Source: Actinomyces sp. oral taxon 414
GTDB lineage: Bacteria; Actinomycetota; Actinomycetes; Actinomycetales; Actinomycetaceae
Assembly (NCBI RefSeq): GCF_001278845.1
Contig: NZ_CP012590.1
Span: 2,356,001-2,420,000 of the forward strand
Direction: 5' to 3'
DNA: 64,000 nt
In this document: in pieces, positions 17,248 to 28,391 of the stretch
Layout: every line of letters starts with the position of its first letter
Numbering within the stretch: the first letter of the stretch is position 1
Program-made: the position numbers and the translations under genes
The notes under the pieces: generated by a model
What the model saw: the letters and a program-made list of their open reading frames with translations, nothing else
What the model was told of the DNA's origin: nothing
The model's database searches: none

Positions 17248-18132
17248 GAAGGTTATTCAGTGGGTGGTTTTGAAGACGTAGAGTGAGAGTGCGGCGGTGA
17301 TGGTCTGTTCGAATGTGTGCAGGGGGCGGCGGTAGTCGGTGTGGGTGGATTCTCCAGGCCTTGATGTGGGCGATGGTCTGCTCGACCACCTGGCGGATCC
17401 GGCTGATGCTCTTATTCGCCTCTTCGGCGGCTTCGCTCAGTTCGCCGTTGGGGGGCTTCTTGTGCGGGGTGATCATTCCCTTGCCGATGTATCCCTTGTC
17501 GGCGATCCATCCGGAGGGGTCCAGGCCGTCGAGCAGTCCGGAAGGCGCCTGGTGCGGCCACGTCGTGCATGGAGCCGGGGTAGGGGTCCCAGGCCCACAC
17601 GAGTCTGCCGTTGGGCAGGACCAGGATCAGAGGCGTTCATGCCGGTCGTCTTGTGCTCACCGCGACCATGGTTCGCGGTGAGCGCGCCAACTCCAGCAGG
17701 GGAAGAGGTGGCCGTCCAGCACGACAGTCGCAGCCCTCGGGCACCTCCTCCGCGGTGAGCAGCATGTCCCTCAGGGCCAGGATGATCGCCCCGGTCATGA
17801 CCTTGATGGCCCGCGAGACAGTGGGCTGGGACACATCCAATTGTTCGCCGATCACCGTCTGCACAATGTTGTGACGCATGTAGATCAGCGCCGCCTTCAA
17901 GGACCCCCGCAGCCCCAGGCTCGGCGGATACCCCTCGACACCCTCCTCGCGCAGACGTGCGAGCAGATCCGCGAACTTGCCGACGGGCAGCCCCGTGGTA
18001 TACTTCATGACGATGGTCCGTTTCTCGTGAGGTCGTGGAACTTTTTGTCCAACACCCATTGTACCTCATGAGAACGGACCATCATAATATTGCTTCCCGG
18101 AAATGCACCAAGACGCCCGCTGAATAACCTTC
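17248..18132 (-). mobile_element. IS5-type insertion sequence remnant (885 bp)
   Basis: Terminal inverted repeats GAAGGTTATTCAGTGGG (17248-17264) and CCCGCTGAATAACCTTC (18116-18132) match at 16 of 17 positions and enclose a single degenerate DDE transposase gene. Size and layout match IS5-family elements. No clear target-site duplication is visible. The same 11 bp GAAGGTTATTC occurs 66 bp in front of two copies of the 120-bp palindrome family (43046 and 62435). Confidence 0.85.
17257..18008 (-). pseudogene. IS5-family DDE transposase, multiply frameshifted
   Basis: The N-terminal part reads MKYTTGLPVGKFADLLARL and has an HTH ending QLDVSQPTVSRAIKVM. The DDE part must be pieced together from several frames: VVLDGHLFPCWSW in one, EHKTTGMN in another, RLVWAWDPYPGSMHDVA in the next, then WIADKGYIGKGMITPHKKPP and a final SLYVFKTTH before the stop at 17257. 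At least four frame changes are needed, more than a single programmed slip, so the gene is dead. The terminal catalytic Glu region (KSISRIRQVVEQ) is still recognisable. Confidence 0.85.
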
Positions 18133-18135
18133 ATA

Positions 18136-18315
18136 GATCTGACCAATGCCACGACCGACGACTACCGCGACCTGAATTCCTGGACGGCAACCACTATCAA
18201 GAACACTTCAACAGACGACCCCGACCACACTTTCATATCAGCTCTAGACGATAACTTCGCTGGGAAGTATATGATAGGGTACAACAGGGGCGGGGATGTT
18301 GCTAAGGGTCTGTGA
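18136..18315 (+). pseudogene. C-terminal fragment of a gene cut by the IS
   Basis: From the right IS end an open plus-strand frame encodes about 59 residues of protein-like sequence (DLTNATTDDYRDLNSWTA, then FISALDDNFAGKYMIGYNRG) and stops at 18315. Its stop overlaps the GTG of the next gene (GTGA), as in translationally coupled operons. This supports a real upstream gene whose 5' part has been lost through the insertion. Base composition is more AT-rich than the surroundings. Family unknown. Confidence 0.5.
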
Positions 18316-19283
18316 TCTGGGATGAGGAGATGGGGAGGATGGGCTGGATGCGGCGGATGCGGTTCGTGTCGAAGCGCGGGGTTGTGGCGATGGTTGTGGT
18401 GGTGGGTCTGGTGGCGGCCTGCGTCGGGGGATGGCGGCTGGTGCGCTCCCTTCAGTACCGGGCCGCGGTGCGGGTCGCGGCGTCGGTGCGGGCCTCGGCC
18501 ACCGCCGCGGTCGCCGACGACGTCGGCGTGTGCGATCTCGTTCCGGCCGGGGCCATCGAGTCCGTCGCCGGCCGGCAGATCAATAACTTCTGGATGTACC
18601 GGTCCAATAATAAGTTGATGTGCCTGGTCTACTTCCAGGAGAGGAAGCCCCTACACTACATCGATATCACCTACAAGAACGGGCCGATCGGCAAGTCGAT
18701 CAAATCCTCCTGGTCGCGCTCATTCGAGGAGGTGGCCGCCAGGGACGGCGTCACCGCACTGACCATCGAGGGCCTGGAGGGCCGCGGCCTACTGATCGCC
18801 GACGACAACGGTGCGCCTTCGGCCGTGTGGGAGTACCCCGACGGCCACTACGCCGCCGTGCGCCCCTCCATACTGGGAACCAGCACACCGCAGGACACCG
18901 CCGCCGCCACCGACATCGCCGTCGCCGTCCTCACCCGGGTCGCGCCCCGGCTGCCCGCCGTCGCAGCCCTGCCCGAGGTCCATGACTTCTCCTACCCCCA
19001 GGACCCGCCCGAGGCGGACCGGCGCGCAACCACCACAGCATCCCGACACCGGCCGATCGCAATCGCCGCCGCGGCGCTGGCGACCGTCTGCGCCGCAGGA
19101 GGATACCGACTCATACGCACCCGCCGACGCCGAACCGCAGCAACGCACACGGCTCCCGCCGACCCCTCCGAGCCCCGCCCACCCGACAGCGCGCCCACTT
19201 CGAGGACAACCGCAATTCATTCGAGACCTTCATCAGGAGCAACAAATTCCCATACCGCCTCACAAAATGACTTTGTAAAATGA
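18312..19283 (+). CDS. Hypothetical membrane protein with two transmembrane segments
   Basis: A 323-residue protein with an N-terminal membrane segment (GVVAMVVVVGLVAACVGGW, about residues 22-45), an extracytoplasmic region of about 190 residues with two conserved-looking cysteines (VCDLVPAGAIESVAG and LMCLVYF), a second membrane segment (PIAIAAAALATVCAAGGY, about 250-270) and a hydrophilic Ser/Thr/Pro tail. The ectodomain is reminiscent of DUF3558-like lipoproteins but this is a weak resemblance. GTG at 18312 overlaps the stop of the truncated upstream gene; the methionines at 18330-18357 are alternatives. Confidence 0.6.
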   Translation: MIWDEEMGRMGWMRRMRFVSKRGVVAMVVVVGLVAACVGGWRLVRSLQYRAAVRVAASVRASATAAVADDVGVCDLVPAGAIESVAGRQINNFWMYRSNNKLMCLVYFQERKPLHYIDITYKNGPIGKSIKSSWSRSFEEVAARDGVTALTIEGLEGRGLLIADDNGAPSAVWEYPDGHYAAVRPSILGTSTPQDTAAATDIAVAVLTRVAPRLPAVAALPEVHDFSYPQDPPEADRRATTTASRHRPIAIAAAALATVCAAGGYRLIRTRRRRTAATHTAPADPSEPRPPDSAPTSRTTAIHSRPSSGATNSHTASQNDFVK

Positions 19284-19382
19284 CCGCTATAGCAAAGGGT
19301 GAAAGAGCGCAGCAGAGGCGGGGTGGGACGCGGTAGTGAGTAGTGGAAAGTGGAATCGTGGCAATGAAGGACGAGGCGGCGC

Positions 19383-20363
19383 TCAGGAGGCGAGGAGTCC
19401 CGCCAGGATGTCGAGTTCGTCCGCGATCGGCGACGCGCTGTCCCAGGCCGCCTCGTAGGTGATCGTGACGGCCGCACCGCGGGCATCGACCACGGGCCGC
19501 GTGCTCGAGTCGGCGCGGGTCACCTTCGAGCGGGGCAGGAGTGCGCTGCCCAGGCCCATCCCCGCCCAGTCCTCGAGCACCCGGTAGCTGGCGGCCTCCC
19601 CCGAGTAGGCCCGCAGCGGCAGTCCGCGATCGGCGAGCAGATCGCGGGTGAAGGTCGTCAACCCGCAGGTGTCGGGGACCAGGAGGAGGGTACGGCGCGC
19701 GACGTCGTCAATGCGGGCGGTGACCGCAGGGGCCTCGGGCGGGCGGCTCGCCGGGTCCGCCGGAGCCGCCGGGTCTGCCGGGTCCGCCGGAGCCGGGTCC
19801 GCCGTCACCGGGCTCGCCGCATTATCCGCCGCCCCCGGCTCGACGAGCACGACCGGCTCGCTGCCGATGACGCGATGGCGATAGCGGGTGAGCGGGAGGA
19901 CCGCGGGGACGACGATGAGGTCGAGCTCGTCGTCGTCGAGGGCCGTGCACAACTCGGACAGATCGGCCTCGCGCAGAACGAGGGAGCTCCTCCCGCGACC
20001 GGGGAGGCCCGCGACGGCGCTGTAGGCGCGGGCGACGACGTCGGCGCCGATGAGCGGGGAGACGCCGATGCGCACGGGCCGGGGCCCGTGGGCCCGCCAG
20101 CGCCGGGCCTCCGCGGTGATGGCGTCGAGCGCGGCCAGCGCGGCGTCGACCCGGGGCAGGATCGCCGCGCCGAAGACGGTGGGGCGGGCGCCGTGCGTAT
20201 TGCGTTCGAAGAGCCGGGCGCCGAGGATCTTCTCCAGACGGCGGATGGCGTTGGACAGCGCCGGCTGGGTGACGTCGTACTCCCGGGCGGCCGCGCTGAA
20301 GGAGCCGGTGCGGGCGACCGCCTGGGCGTAACGCAGGCCCTCGGGGCTGAGTCGATCGTTCAC
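19383..20363 (-). CDS. LysR family transcriptional regulator
   Basis: A 326-residue LysR-type regulator. The N-terminal HTH is typical (LSPEGLRYAQAVARTGSFSA, then YDVTQPALSNAIRRLEKILG), followed by a hinge and a substrate-binding domain of the periplasmic-binding fold (about 90-326). The latter contains a low-complexity insert of ADPADPAAPADPAS type at about 180-205. No adjacent divergent target gene exists, so its regulon cannot be guessed. GTG start at 20363. Confidence 0.9.
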   Translation of the reverse strand: MNDRLSPEGLRYAQAVARTGSFSAAAREYDVTQPALSNAIRRLEKILGARLFERNTHGARPTVFGAAILPRVDAALAALDAITAEARRWRAHGPRPVRIGVSPLIGADVVARAYSAVAGLPGRGRSSLVLREADLSELCTALDDDELDLIVVPAVLPLTRYRHRVIGSEPVVLVEPGAADNAASPVTADPAPADPADPAAPADPASRPPEAPAVTARIDDVARRTLLLVPDTCGLTTFTRDLLADRGLPLRAYSGEAASYRVLEDWAGMGLGSALLPRSKVTRADSSTRPVVDARGAAVTITYEAAWDSASPIADELDILAGLLAS

Positions 20364-20415
20364 ACGCGCAGTCTACGAACCGATTATCGGGGACATCGCC
20401 CCCCTTCGCCGCACT

Positions 20416-20515
20416 CGGCCGGTCCCTGCCGGCCCGGCGTCCCCGGACTGCTCGTCGCGGTGCCGGGGCAGCACGGTGGCCGGCCCCTACCGGCCCGGCG
20501 TCCCCGGCGTCCCCG
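20416..20515. repeat. Direct repeats between LysR and TetR genes
   Basis: Two related stretches, GGCCGGTCCCTGCCGGCCCG near 20417 and GGCCGGCCCCTACCGGCCCG near 20480, each followed by GCGTCCCCGG, lie about 63 bp apart. Each is itself an imperfect palindrome and could act as a terminator for the TetR gene, which ends at 20529. Weak evidence. Confidence 0.35.
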
Positions 20516-20528
20516 TCGGCCCCGCGGC

Positions 20529-21203
20529 TCAGGACCCGGGCGGCGTCTGCTCCAGGCGCGCCAGCATGTCGATGACCTGGCCGATGTCCGCGCGCAGGTC
20601 GCCGGCCCCGTCGCGCTCGTACCAGGTGCGCAGGACCGCCACGATCCCCCATACGGTCGCCGAGGCCAGGATCCTGGCCCGCAGCAGCGGCATCCGTCGC
20701 GAGTCGCTCACGGCCCGGGCGAAGGTCTCCACCTGTTCGTTGACCAGGACCCACATGGCGCCCTGGATCGAGGGGTGCTCGAAGCACCAGCGGGTGCGCA
20801 CCCAGGAGGGTCCGGCGTCCTTGACGAAGTGGTCCGCCCACAGCTCGTCCAGCACCCGGGTCAGCACGTGCGCCAGGTCGCCGTCGCGCTGGAGGTAGTA
20901 GACGAGCAGCTCAAGGACGCGGTCGTCGTACTCGTCGTGGACGACCAGTCCCTCCTTGGTCCCGAAGTAGCGGTAGACCGTGGACGGTGAGACCTCGGCG
21001 GCGTCGGCGACCTGCTCGATGCTCACCGCGTCGAAGCCGTGCCGCTCGAACAGGTCGAGGGCGACGGCCTGGATGCGGTGCATCGTCGCCGCCTTCTTGC
21101 GCTCGCGCAGGCCCGGCCGCGGTGCGCGGGCGGCGTTCGCGGCGCTGTCGGCGGCGTCACGCTCCGGGGCGTCGGCGCCGGAGCGGCTGGAGGGGACGGA
21201 CAC
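20529..21203 (-). CDS. TetR family transcriptional regulator
   Basis: A 224-residue TetR-type repressor. The HTH lies at about 40-85 (RERKKAATMHRIQAVALDLF, then ADAAEVSPSTVYRYFGTKEG), and the remainder is the helical ligand/dimer domain. GTG at 21203 is chosen because AGGAGAG lies 5 nt upstream on the minus strand; a TTG at 21251 is less likely. It is divergent from an ABC exporter operon whose promoter region carries a direct repeat, so it very likely represses that exporter and responds to an exported compound (inference from arrangement). Confidence 0.9.
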   Translation of the reverse strand: MSVPSSRSGADAPERDAADSAANAARAPRPGLRERKKAATMHRIQAVALDLFERHGFDAVSIEQVADAAEVSPSTVYRYFGTKEGLVVHDEYDDRVLELLVYYLQRDGDLAHVLTRVLDELWADHFVKDAGPSWVRTRWCFEHPSIQGAMWVLVNEQVETFARAVSDSRRMPLLRARILASATVWGIVAVLRTWYERDGAGDLRADIGQVIDMLARLEQTPPGS

Positions 21204-21230
21204 GGGGCTCTCCTGGGGTGTCGTCGGCTC

Positions 21231-21279
21231 TTGACAGCCCCACCCTAACAAGTAGAGTCACTCTCATGAGCGAGTCACT
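21231..21279 (+). promoter_or_regulatory. Promoter and candidate TetR operator of the ABC exporter
   Basis: TTGACA (21231-21236), 16 bp, then TAGAGT (21253-21258) precede the ATG at 21266 by only 7 bp, so the transcript is probably leaderless. The near-palindromic GAGTCACT occurs twice with a 17-bp period (21255-21262 and 21272-21279), overlapping the -10 box and the start codon. This is a natural place for the divergent TetR-type protein to bind. Confidence 0.6.
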
Positions 21280-22204
21280 GTCAAATTGTGTCGTCGAGGC
21301 GAGGTCACTCGTCAAGCGCTTCGGCGCCGTCACCGCCCTGGACGGACTGGACCTGTCCGTCCGCACCGGTGAGATCCACGGCTTCCTGGGCCCCAACGGC
21401 GCCGGCAAGTCGACCACGATCCGCGCGCTGCTCGGCCAGCTCCGGCTCAACTCGGGCGCGGTCGCGGTCTTCGGCCAGGACGCCTGGCGCCGCGCCATCG
21501 ACATCCACGCCCGCCTGGCCTACGTGCCCGGAGACACCATGCTGTGGCCCAACCTCACCGGCGGCCAGTGCATCGACCTGCTCGGCGGCTTCCACGGCAC
21601 CATGAACAGGGCCCGCCGCGACGAGCTCGTCGAGCGCTTCGAGCTCGACCCCACCCGGCGTTTCCGCACCTACTCCAAGGGCAACCGCCAGAAGGTCGCG
21701 CTCGTGGCGGCCCTGGCCTGCGACGTCGAACTGCTCGTCCTGGACGAGCCCACCTCCGGACTCGACCCCCTCATGGAGGCGGTCTTCCAGGCCGTCGTCA
21801 CCGAGCGCTCCGCCGCCGGAACCTCCGTCCTGCTTTCCAGCCACATCCTGGCCGAGGTCGAGACCCTGTGCGACCGGCTCACGGTGGTGCGCGCCGGGCG
21901 GGCCGTCTTCACCGGGTCGTTGGCACAGCTGCGCTCCAGCGCCGCCACCGCCGTCGACGTCGTCACCCCCGCCGCCGTGCCCGGGCTGGAGCGCATGGAC
22001 GGCGTCAGCCACCTGCACTCCCAGGCCGAGCCGCGGGGCCGCCGCACCACGCTGCTGGCCGAGGCCGCCGCGCTGCCCGCGGTCCTCAGTGCGATCGCAG
22101 CGGCCCGGCCGCTACAGGTCGCCGTGCGCCCCCCGAGCCTCGAGCAGCTCTTCCTGGACCAGTACACCGGGCAGGGGTCCGACGACGGCGGTGAGCCGCG
22201 ATGA
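21266..22204 (+). CDS. ABC transporter ATP-binding protein (exporter)
   Basis: A 312-residue ABC-2 type ATPase with Walker A GPNGAGKST, an atypical signature region (FRTYSKGNRQKVALVAALAC), Walker B LLVLDEPTSGLDP and switch His in LLSSHIL. The C-terminal DUF4162-like extension is typical of antibiotic or polyketide exporters. Its stop overlaps the ATG of the permease (ATGA). Together with the permease it forms a two-gene efflux system controlled by the divergent TetR-type regulator. Substrate unknown. Confidence 0.92.
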   Translation: MSESLSNCVVEARSLVKRFGAVTALDGLDLSVRTGEIHGFLGPNGAGKSTTIRALLGQLRLNSGAVAVFGQDAWRRAIDIHARLAYVPGDTMLWPNLTGGQCIDLLGGFHGTMNRARRDELVERFELDPTRRFRTYSKGNRQKVALVAALACDVELLVLDEPTSGLDPLMEAVFQAVVTERSAAGTSVLLSSHILAEVETLCDRLTVVRAGRAVFTGSLAQLRSSAATAVDVVTPAAVPGLERMDGVSHLHSQAEPRGRRTTLLAEAAALPAVLSAIAAARPLQVAVRPPSLEQLFLDQYTGQGSDDGGEPR

Positions 22205-23805
22205 CACGGTCCGCTCACCGTCGCAGCCGCCCGCTGGCGGGCCTGGGGAGGATGACGGTCCTGGGGCTGCGCACCTCATGGCGCGGCCCGGCGCTGGTCG
22301 CGGTCATCTGCATCGCCCTGGTGGTGGCGATCGCCGTCGGCGTCGAGGGGCTCTACCCCACCTGGGCCCAGCGCGTCGAGTACGCCGCGACCGCGGGCGT
22401 CTCGGGCATCTCCACCGCCTTCAACGGCCGCGGCTACGCGCTGGACACCCTCGGGGGGATCACCGGCGTCGAGGTCGGATTCATGGGGCAGCTCCTCTTC
22501 CCGATCCTGGGCGTGGTGACGGCCATCGGACTGACCCGGCGCCAGGAGGAGGCCGGGCGCACCGAGCTGCTCACCGCATCGCGCGTGGGACGGCTGGCCC
22601 CGCTGGCCGCCGCCGCCCTGTTGCTGGTCCTGACCTGCGCCGTCACGACGGCGGGGCTGACGGTCTCCATGGCGGCGACCGGCCTGCCCGTAATCGGCTC
22701 GGCCTGGTACGCGGCCGGCGTGGGCGCGTGCGTCCTGTTCTTCGCCGCCGTCGGCCTGCTTCTGGGCGAGCTGTGCCAGCAGGCCCGCACCGCCCAGCAG
22801 CTCGGCCTGGGCGCGATCAGCGTGGCCTACCTCACCCGCTTCGTCATTGACGCCATGGGGTGGGACGCCGTGTGGGTGAGCCCGCTGGGGTGGCTGCCGG
22901 AGGTCCGTGCCTTCGACTCGCCGCGGGCGTGGCCCCTGGTGGCCTACTGCCTCGCCTCCGTGGCGCTGCTGGCCGTGGCCGCGGCGGTGGCCGTACGCCG
23001 CGATGCCGGCGCGGGCGTCATCGCCCCGCGGCCCGGACCGGCACGCGGCTCGGCGCGCGCGGCCGCCTCCTGGGTGCTGGCACTGCGACTGGAGCGCACG
23101 GTCACGGGAACCTGCCTCACGCTCGTGTGCCTGTGGGCGCTGCTCATCGGACTGTTCAGTCAGGAGATGACCGAGGTCATCGCCGCCAACCCCTCAATGC
23201 TGGCCGGCATGGGACTCGAGCACGCGTCTGACCTGGTGGTGCAGCTGGCCGCCATCATCATGATCGTCGGCAGTACCAGTGCGGCGGTGCAGGGCGCCGC
23301 GCACCTGGCCGCCGAGGAGTCCTCGGGCCGCCTGGGGCTGACGCTGTCCACCCGGCTCGGGCGGTCCCGGTTCTGGCTGGGCTGGTGGGCCGCGACGCTG
23401 CTGTCCGCGGCCTGCGTCCTGGGCCTGTCCGCATCGGTGCTGGGGGTGAGCATCTGGGGCGTGGCCGATCGGTCCGTGCCGGTCGCCTCGGTCCTGGAGG
23501 TCGGCTGGGCCTACCTGCCGCCCGTGGTGCTCATCGGCGCCCTGCAGGCGCTACTGGCGTCCCTCGGCCCCCGCTGGTGCGCACTCGGCTGGGTGCCGGT
23601 GGCGTGGACGGCGATCGTCGGCTTCCTGGCGGAGGCTCTGCGCCTGCCCGAGTGGGCCCGTGACCTCTCGCCGGCGCACATGGTGGGCAAACTACCCGTG
23701 GACGACCCGGACCCGCAGGTGGTCGCCGGGCAGTGCGCGGCGGCCGTGGTGCTGCTGGCGCTGTCCTTCCTGGTGTTCTCGCGGCGCAGCCTGCGGGCCG
23801 GGTGA
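22201..23805 (+). CDS. ABC exporter permease, polyketide antibiotic transporter type
   Basis: A 534-residue polytopic protein with about 12 hydrophobic segments arranged as two similar halves, typical of the fused ABC-2 permeases annotated as polyketide antibiotic exporters in actinobacteria. Features include the early amphipathic RTSWRGPALVAVICIALVVA and the repeated motif TRRQEEAGRTELLTASRVGR / AAEESSGRLGLTLSTRLGRS in each half. Starts at ATG 22201, coupled to the ATPase gene. A terminator hairpin follows the gene. Confidence 0.9.
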   Translation: MTRSAHRRSRPLAGLGRMTVLGLRTSWRGPALVAVICIALVVAIAVGVEGLYPTWAQRVEYAATAGVSGISTAFNGRGYALDTLGGITGVEVGFMGQLLFPILGVVTAIGLTRRQEEAGRTELLTASRVGRLAPLAAAALLLVLTCAVTTAGLTVSMAATGLPVIGSAWYAAGVGACVLFFAAVGLLLGELCQQARTAQQLGLGAISVAYLTRFVIDAMGWDAVWVSPLGWLPEVRAFDSPRAWPLVAYCLASVALLAVAAAVAVRRDAGAGVIAPRPGPARGSARAAASWVLALRLERTVTGTCLTLVCLWALLIGLFSQEMTEVIAANPSMLAGMGLEHASDLVVQLAAIIMIVGSTSAAVQGAAHLAAEESSGRLGLTLSTRLGRSRFWLGWWAATLLSAACVLGLSASVLGVSIWGVADRSVPVASVLEVGWAYLPPVVLIGALQALLASLGPRWCALGWVPVAWTAIVGFLAEALRLPEWARDLSPAHMVGKLPVDDPDPQVVAGQCAAAVVLLALSFLVFSRRSLRAG

Positions 23806-23839
23806 GTGATCCGCTCATCGTGTCGGCACGACGCCGAAC

Positions 23840-23866
23840 GGCCGGTCACCGCACGGGTGACCGGCC
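23840..23866. terminator. Bidirectional terminator hairpin
   Basis: A perfect 11-bp stem (GGCCGGTCACC / GGTGACCGGCC) with a 5-nt loop GCACG lies between the convergent exporter permease (ends 23805) and bL37 gene (ends 23936). No U-tract, as is common in high-GC actinobacteria. Confidence 0.7.
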
Positions 23867-23935
23867 GCCGCAATGGGTATGCGGGGGCGGCGCGCACCTG
23901 GACCGGGTCCGGCGCCGCGACGCCCGCGAGTCGTC

Positions 23936-24010
23936 TCAGGCGTTGGGGCGCTTGCCGTGGTTGGCCTTGTTCTTGGCGCGTGCACGACGCTTACGACCGC
24001 GCTTGCTCAT
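23936..24010 (-). CDS. 50S ribosomal protein bL37
   Basis: A 24-residue, extremely basic protein, MSKRGRKRRARAKNKANHGK followed by RPNA. It closely resembles the actinobacterial large-subunit protein bL37 described from mycobacterial ribosomes, which begins MAKRGRKK and ends NHGKRPNA. ATG at 24010 is preceded by GAGGAGG at good spacing. Such genes are often missed because of their size. It stands alone between the exporter terminator and rsrA. Confidence 0.9.
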   Translation of the reverse strand: MSKRGRKRRARAKNKANHGKRPNA

Positions 24011-24232
24011 AACTGCCTCCTCGTGTCCGGACCGCCCCACGAGGGGGCATGCAACGTGGATCATCCTCGCACACGGGCGAAGGCCGCTTCCAGCCGACCG
24101 CCCGTTGCGCGGGTCACGCCCCGCGCGGGCGGGCGGGCGATCCGGGACCGCCGGCGCCCCCGCCGGCATTGACGCCCCCGCCGCCCTCCGCCGACGGCGC
24201 TTCGGCGCCGTCAGCCGGCGCCGGCCCCGCGC

Positions 24233-24553
24233 TCAGCCCCGGGTGTAGCGGATCACGCGGCTGTGCACCGTCGTCGTGCCCCCGGCCGTGATCACCGAGG
24301 CCGTGGACCGCATGACCGACAGCCGCCCCAGCACCCGGGCGCGCAGCTCGGGCGGGGCCTGCTCGGCGCAGCGCGAGCGCAGGATCTCGCGCAGGTGGGT
24401 CTCGGCGTCGGCGATGCGCGAGCAGTGCTCGCAGGAGGCGACGTGGGCCTCCAGGCGCGAACGCAGGTCGCCGTCGCACTCGTGATCGAGGAAGGCCTGC
24501 AGGTGGGCGCGGGCCTCGGAGCAGGAGCAGCCCTCATCCATCGGCGCACCCAT
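24233..24553 (-). CDS. rsrA: Mycothiol-system zinc-binding anti-sigma factor RsrA
   Basis: A 106-residue ZAS-family anti-sigma factor. The HVASCEHC motif (His-x3-Cys-x2-Cys) binds zinc and, with an upstream cysteine pair (CSCSEA), forms the disulfide redox switch. Under thiol oxidation the protein releases SigR. ATG at 24553 overlaps the stop of sigR in a TGATG junction, giving the equimolar co-expression typical of sigma/anti-sigma pairs. The C-terminal half is low in recognisable motifs. Confidence 0.92.
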   Translation of the reverse strand: MGAPMDEGCSCSEARAHLQAFLDHECDGDLRSRLEAHVASCEHCSRIADAETHLREILRSRCAEQAPPELRARVLGRLSVMRSTASVITAGGTTTVHSRVIRYTRG

Positions 24554-25266
24554 CACTTCTTCTCCTCGTCCGTGGCGTAGCCCAGCTGACGGGCATGGTC
24601 GGCCAGCAGCTCGCGCAACTGGCGGCGCCCCCGGTGCAGCCGCGACATGACTGTGCCGATGGGCGTGTCCATGATCTCGGCGATCTCCTTGTAGGAGAAG
24701 CCCTCGACGTCGGCCAGGTAGACGGCCAGGCGCCGGTCCTCGCTCAGCTCCCCGAAGGCCGCCTTGATCTCCTCGTCCGGGAGCAGGTCCAGGGCGAGGT
24801 GCTCCGCGCTGGGCAGGCCCACCGAGTCGTGGGAGGCGGCGCGGTGCAGCTGCCAGTCCTCGACGGCGTCGGCGTCGGACTGGAGCGGTTCGCGCTGCTT
24901 CTTGCGGTAGGAGTTGATGAAGGTGTTGGTCAGGATCCGGTACAGCCAGGCCTTGAGGTTCGTGCCCGGACGGTACTGGTGGAAGGACGCGTAGGCCTTG
25001 GCGTAGGCGTCCTGGACGAGATCCTCGGCGTCCGCCGGGTTGCGGGTCATGCGCAGGGCGGCGCCGTAGAGCTGATCGAGGTAGGGCAGGGCGTCCGCCT
25101 CGAAGCGGGCCGAGCGCTCCCCCTCCGTCTCCCCGGCGGGGCTGCGGTCGATCTCCGCGCCATCCGTGCCAGCCTCGCCGTCGGGGTCGATGATCTCGGC
25201 GAGATCGCTCTCGCCGCGGGCGTCGCGGGGCGGATCGGTTCTCGTGGGGGTGTCGGTGTACGTCAT
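24553..25266 (-). CDS. sigR: ECF RNA polymerase sigma factor SigR
   Basis: A 237-residue group-4 sigma factor of the SigR/SigH type. Region 2 carries [33 protein letters not shown] and [20 protein letters not shown]; region 4 carries [20 protein letters not shown]. An acidic N-terminal extension of about 50 residues precedes region 2. It directs transcription of thiol-redox and mycothiol genes in relatives. ATG at 25266; an alternative start further upstream is not needed. No GGAAT-type SigR promoter was seen directly upstream. Confidence 0.92.
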   Translation of the reverse strand: MTYTDTPTRTDPPRDARGESDLAEIIDPDGEAGTDGAEIDRSPAGETEGERSARFEADALPYLDQLYGAALRMTRNPADAEDLVQDAYAKAYASFHQYRPGTNLKAWLYRILTNTFINSYRKKQREPLQSDADAVEDWQLHRAASHDSVGLPSAEHLALDLLPDEEIKAAFGELSEDRRLAVYLADVEGFSYKEIAEIMDTPIGTVMSRLHRGRRQLRELLADHARQLGYATDEEKK

Positions 25267-25560
25267 CGGCCACGAGCCTAGCCGCTGCCCCGACCCGGCC
25301 GCCCCGACTCTCCGGGGCCCGGCCGGGGAACGGAACGGGCCCGGCCCGTAGGGCGGACCGGAACTCATGCGGGTCAGAACCGGGCGGGCCGACGTCGGAG
25401 ACTGCATGCACGTCATCATCAGGCCCTGTAACCGCGGCGGGTGACGTCTTGTTCCCCGCGCCGGCCGGGAGCGCCGCCCGGGAGCCGGGCGCGCCCGCCC
25501 CGACCGGTCGCCGCGCCGATGGTGCTGGCCGCGAGCGCCGCGGTGGGCGAAGATGGGCCC

Positions 25561-26052
25561 ATGAGTCTTCTGCGCCGCGTCGTCCGCCCCATGCTCGCCG
25601 CCCCCTTCATTATCGACGGCCTCGACGCCGTCCTGCATCCCTCGCGCCATGTGGAGAAGCTGGAGAGGGTCCTGCCAACGTTGGAGAAGGCCGGTGCGCC
25701 CCCGGTCCTGACCTCCGACGCCGTCATGCTCACCCGCGCCACGGGGGTGGTGAGCGTCGCGGCCGGGATCGGCTTGGCCGCCGGCGCCGCCCCGCGTTCG
25801 AGCGCCGTCGTGCTCGCCGCTCTCAATCTGCCCCTGGCCCTGGTCAACCACCCCGTGTGGGCGATCGAGGACGCCGCCGCCCGCGCGGAGGCGGTCTCCG
25901 GGCTCGCCCGGGCCGGGGCTGTGGGCGCCGGTCTCCTCCTGGCCGCCGTCGACCGCGGGGGCCGCCCCTCCCTGGGCTGGCGGATCAGGAACAGCCGCCG
26001 TCAGCGCGAGGCGATGGCGGCCGCCTACAGCAGCGCCGCGGCGAGGGGCTGA
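25561..26052 (+). CDS. DoxX family membrane protein
   Basis: A 163-residue small membrane protein with three to four hydrophobic segments ([75 protein letters not shown]), matching DoxX-like proteins of actinobacteria that are often near redox genes. ATG at 25561. Divergent from sigR, which suggests but does not show a link to thiol stress. Confidence 0.8.
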   Translation: MSLLRRVVRPMLAAPFIIDGLDAVLHPSRHVEKLERVLPTLEKAGAPPVLTSDAVMLTRATGVVSVAAGIGLAAGAAPRSSAVVLAALNLPLALVNHPVWAIEDAAARAEAVSGLARAGAVGAGLLLAAVDRGGRPSLGWRIRNSRRQREAMAAAYSSAAARG

Positions 26053-26155
26053 GGCGAGGGGCTGAGGCCCGGCGGCGTGGACGCCGCGCGCCTAGGATTC
26101 AGGTCACACGGTAGGGTGGCGGCATCAGGTCACCGAGTCACCCGAGGAGACGCCA

Positions 26156-28381
<2,226 letters not shown>

Positions 28382-28391
28382 GGCGGCGGCC

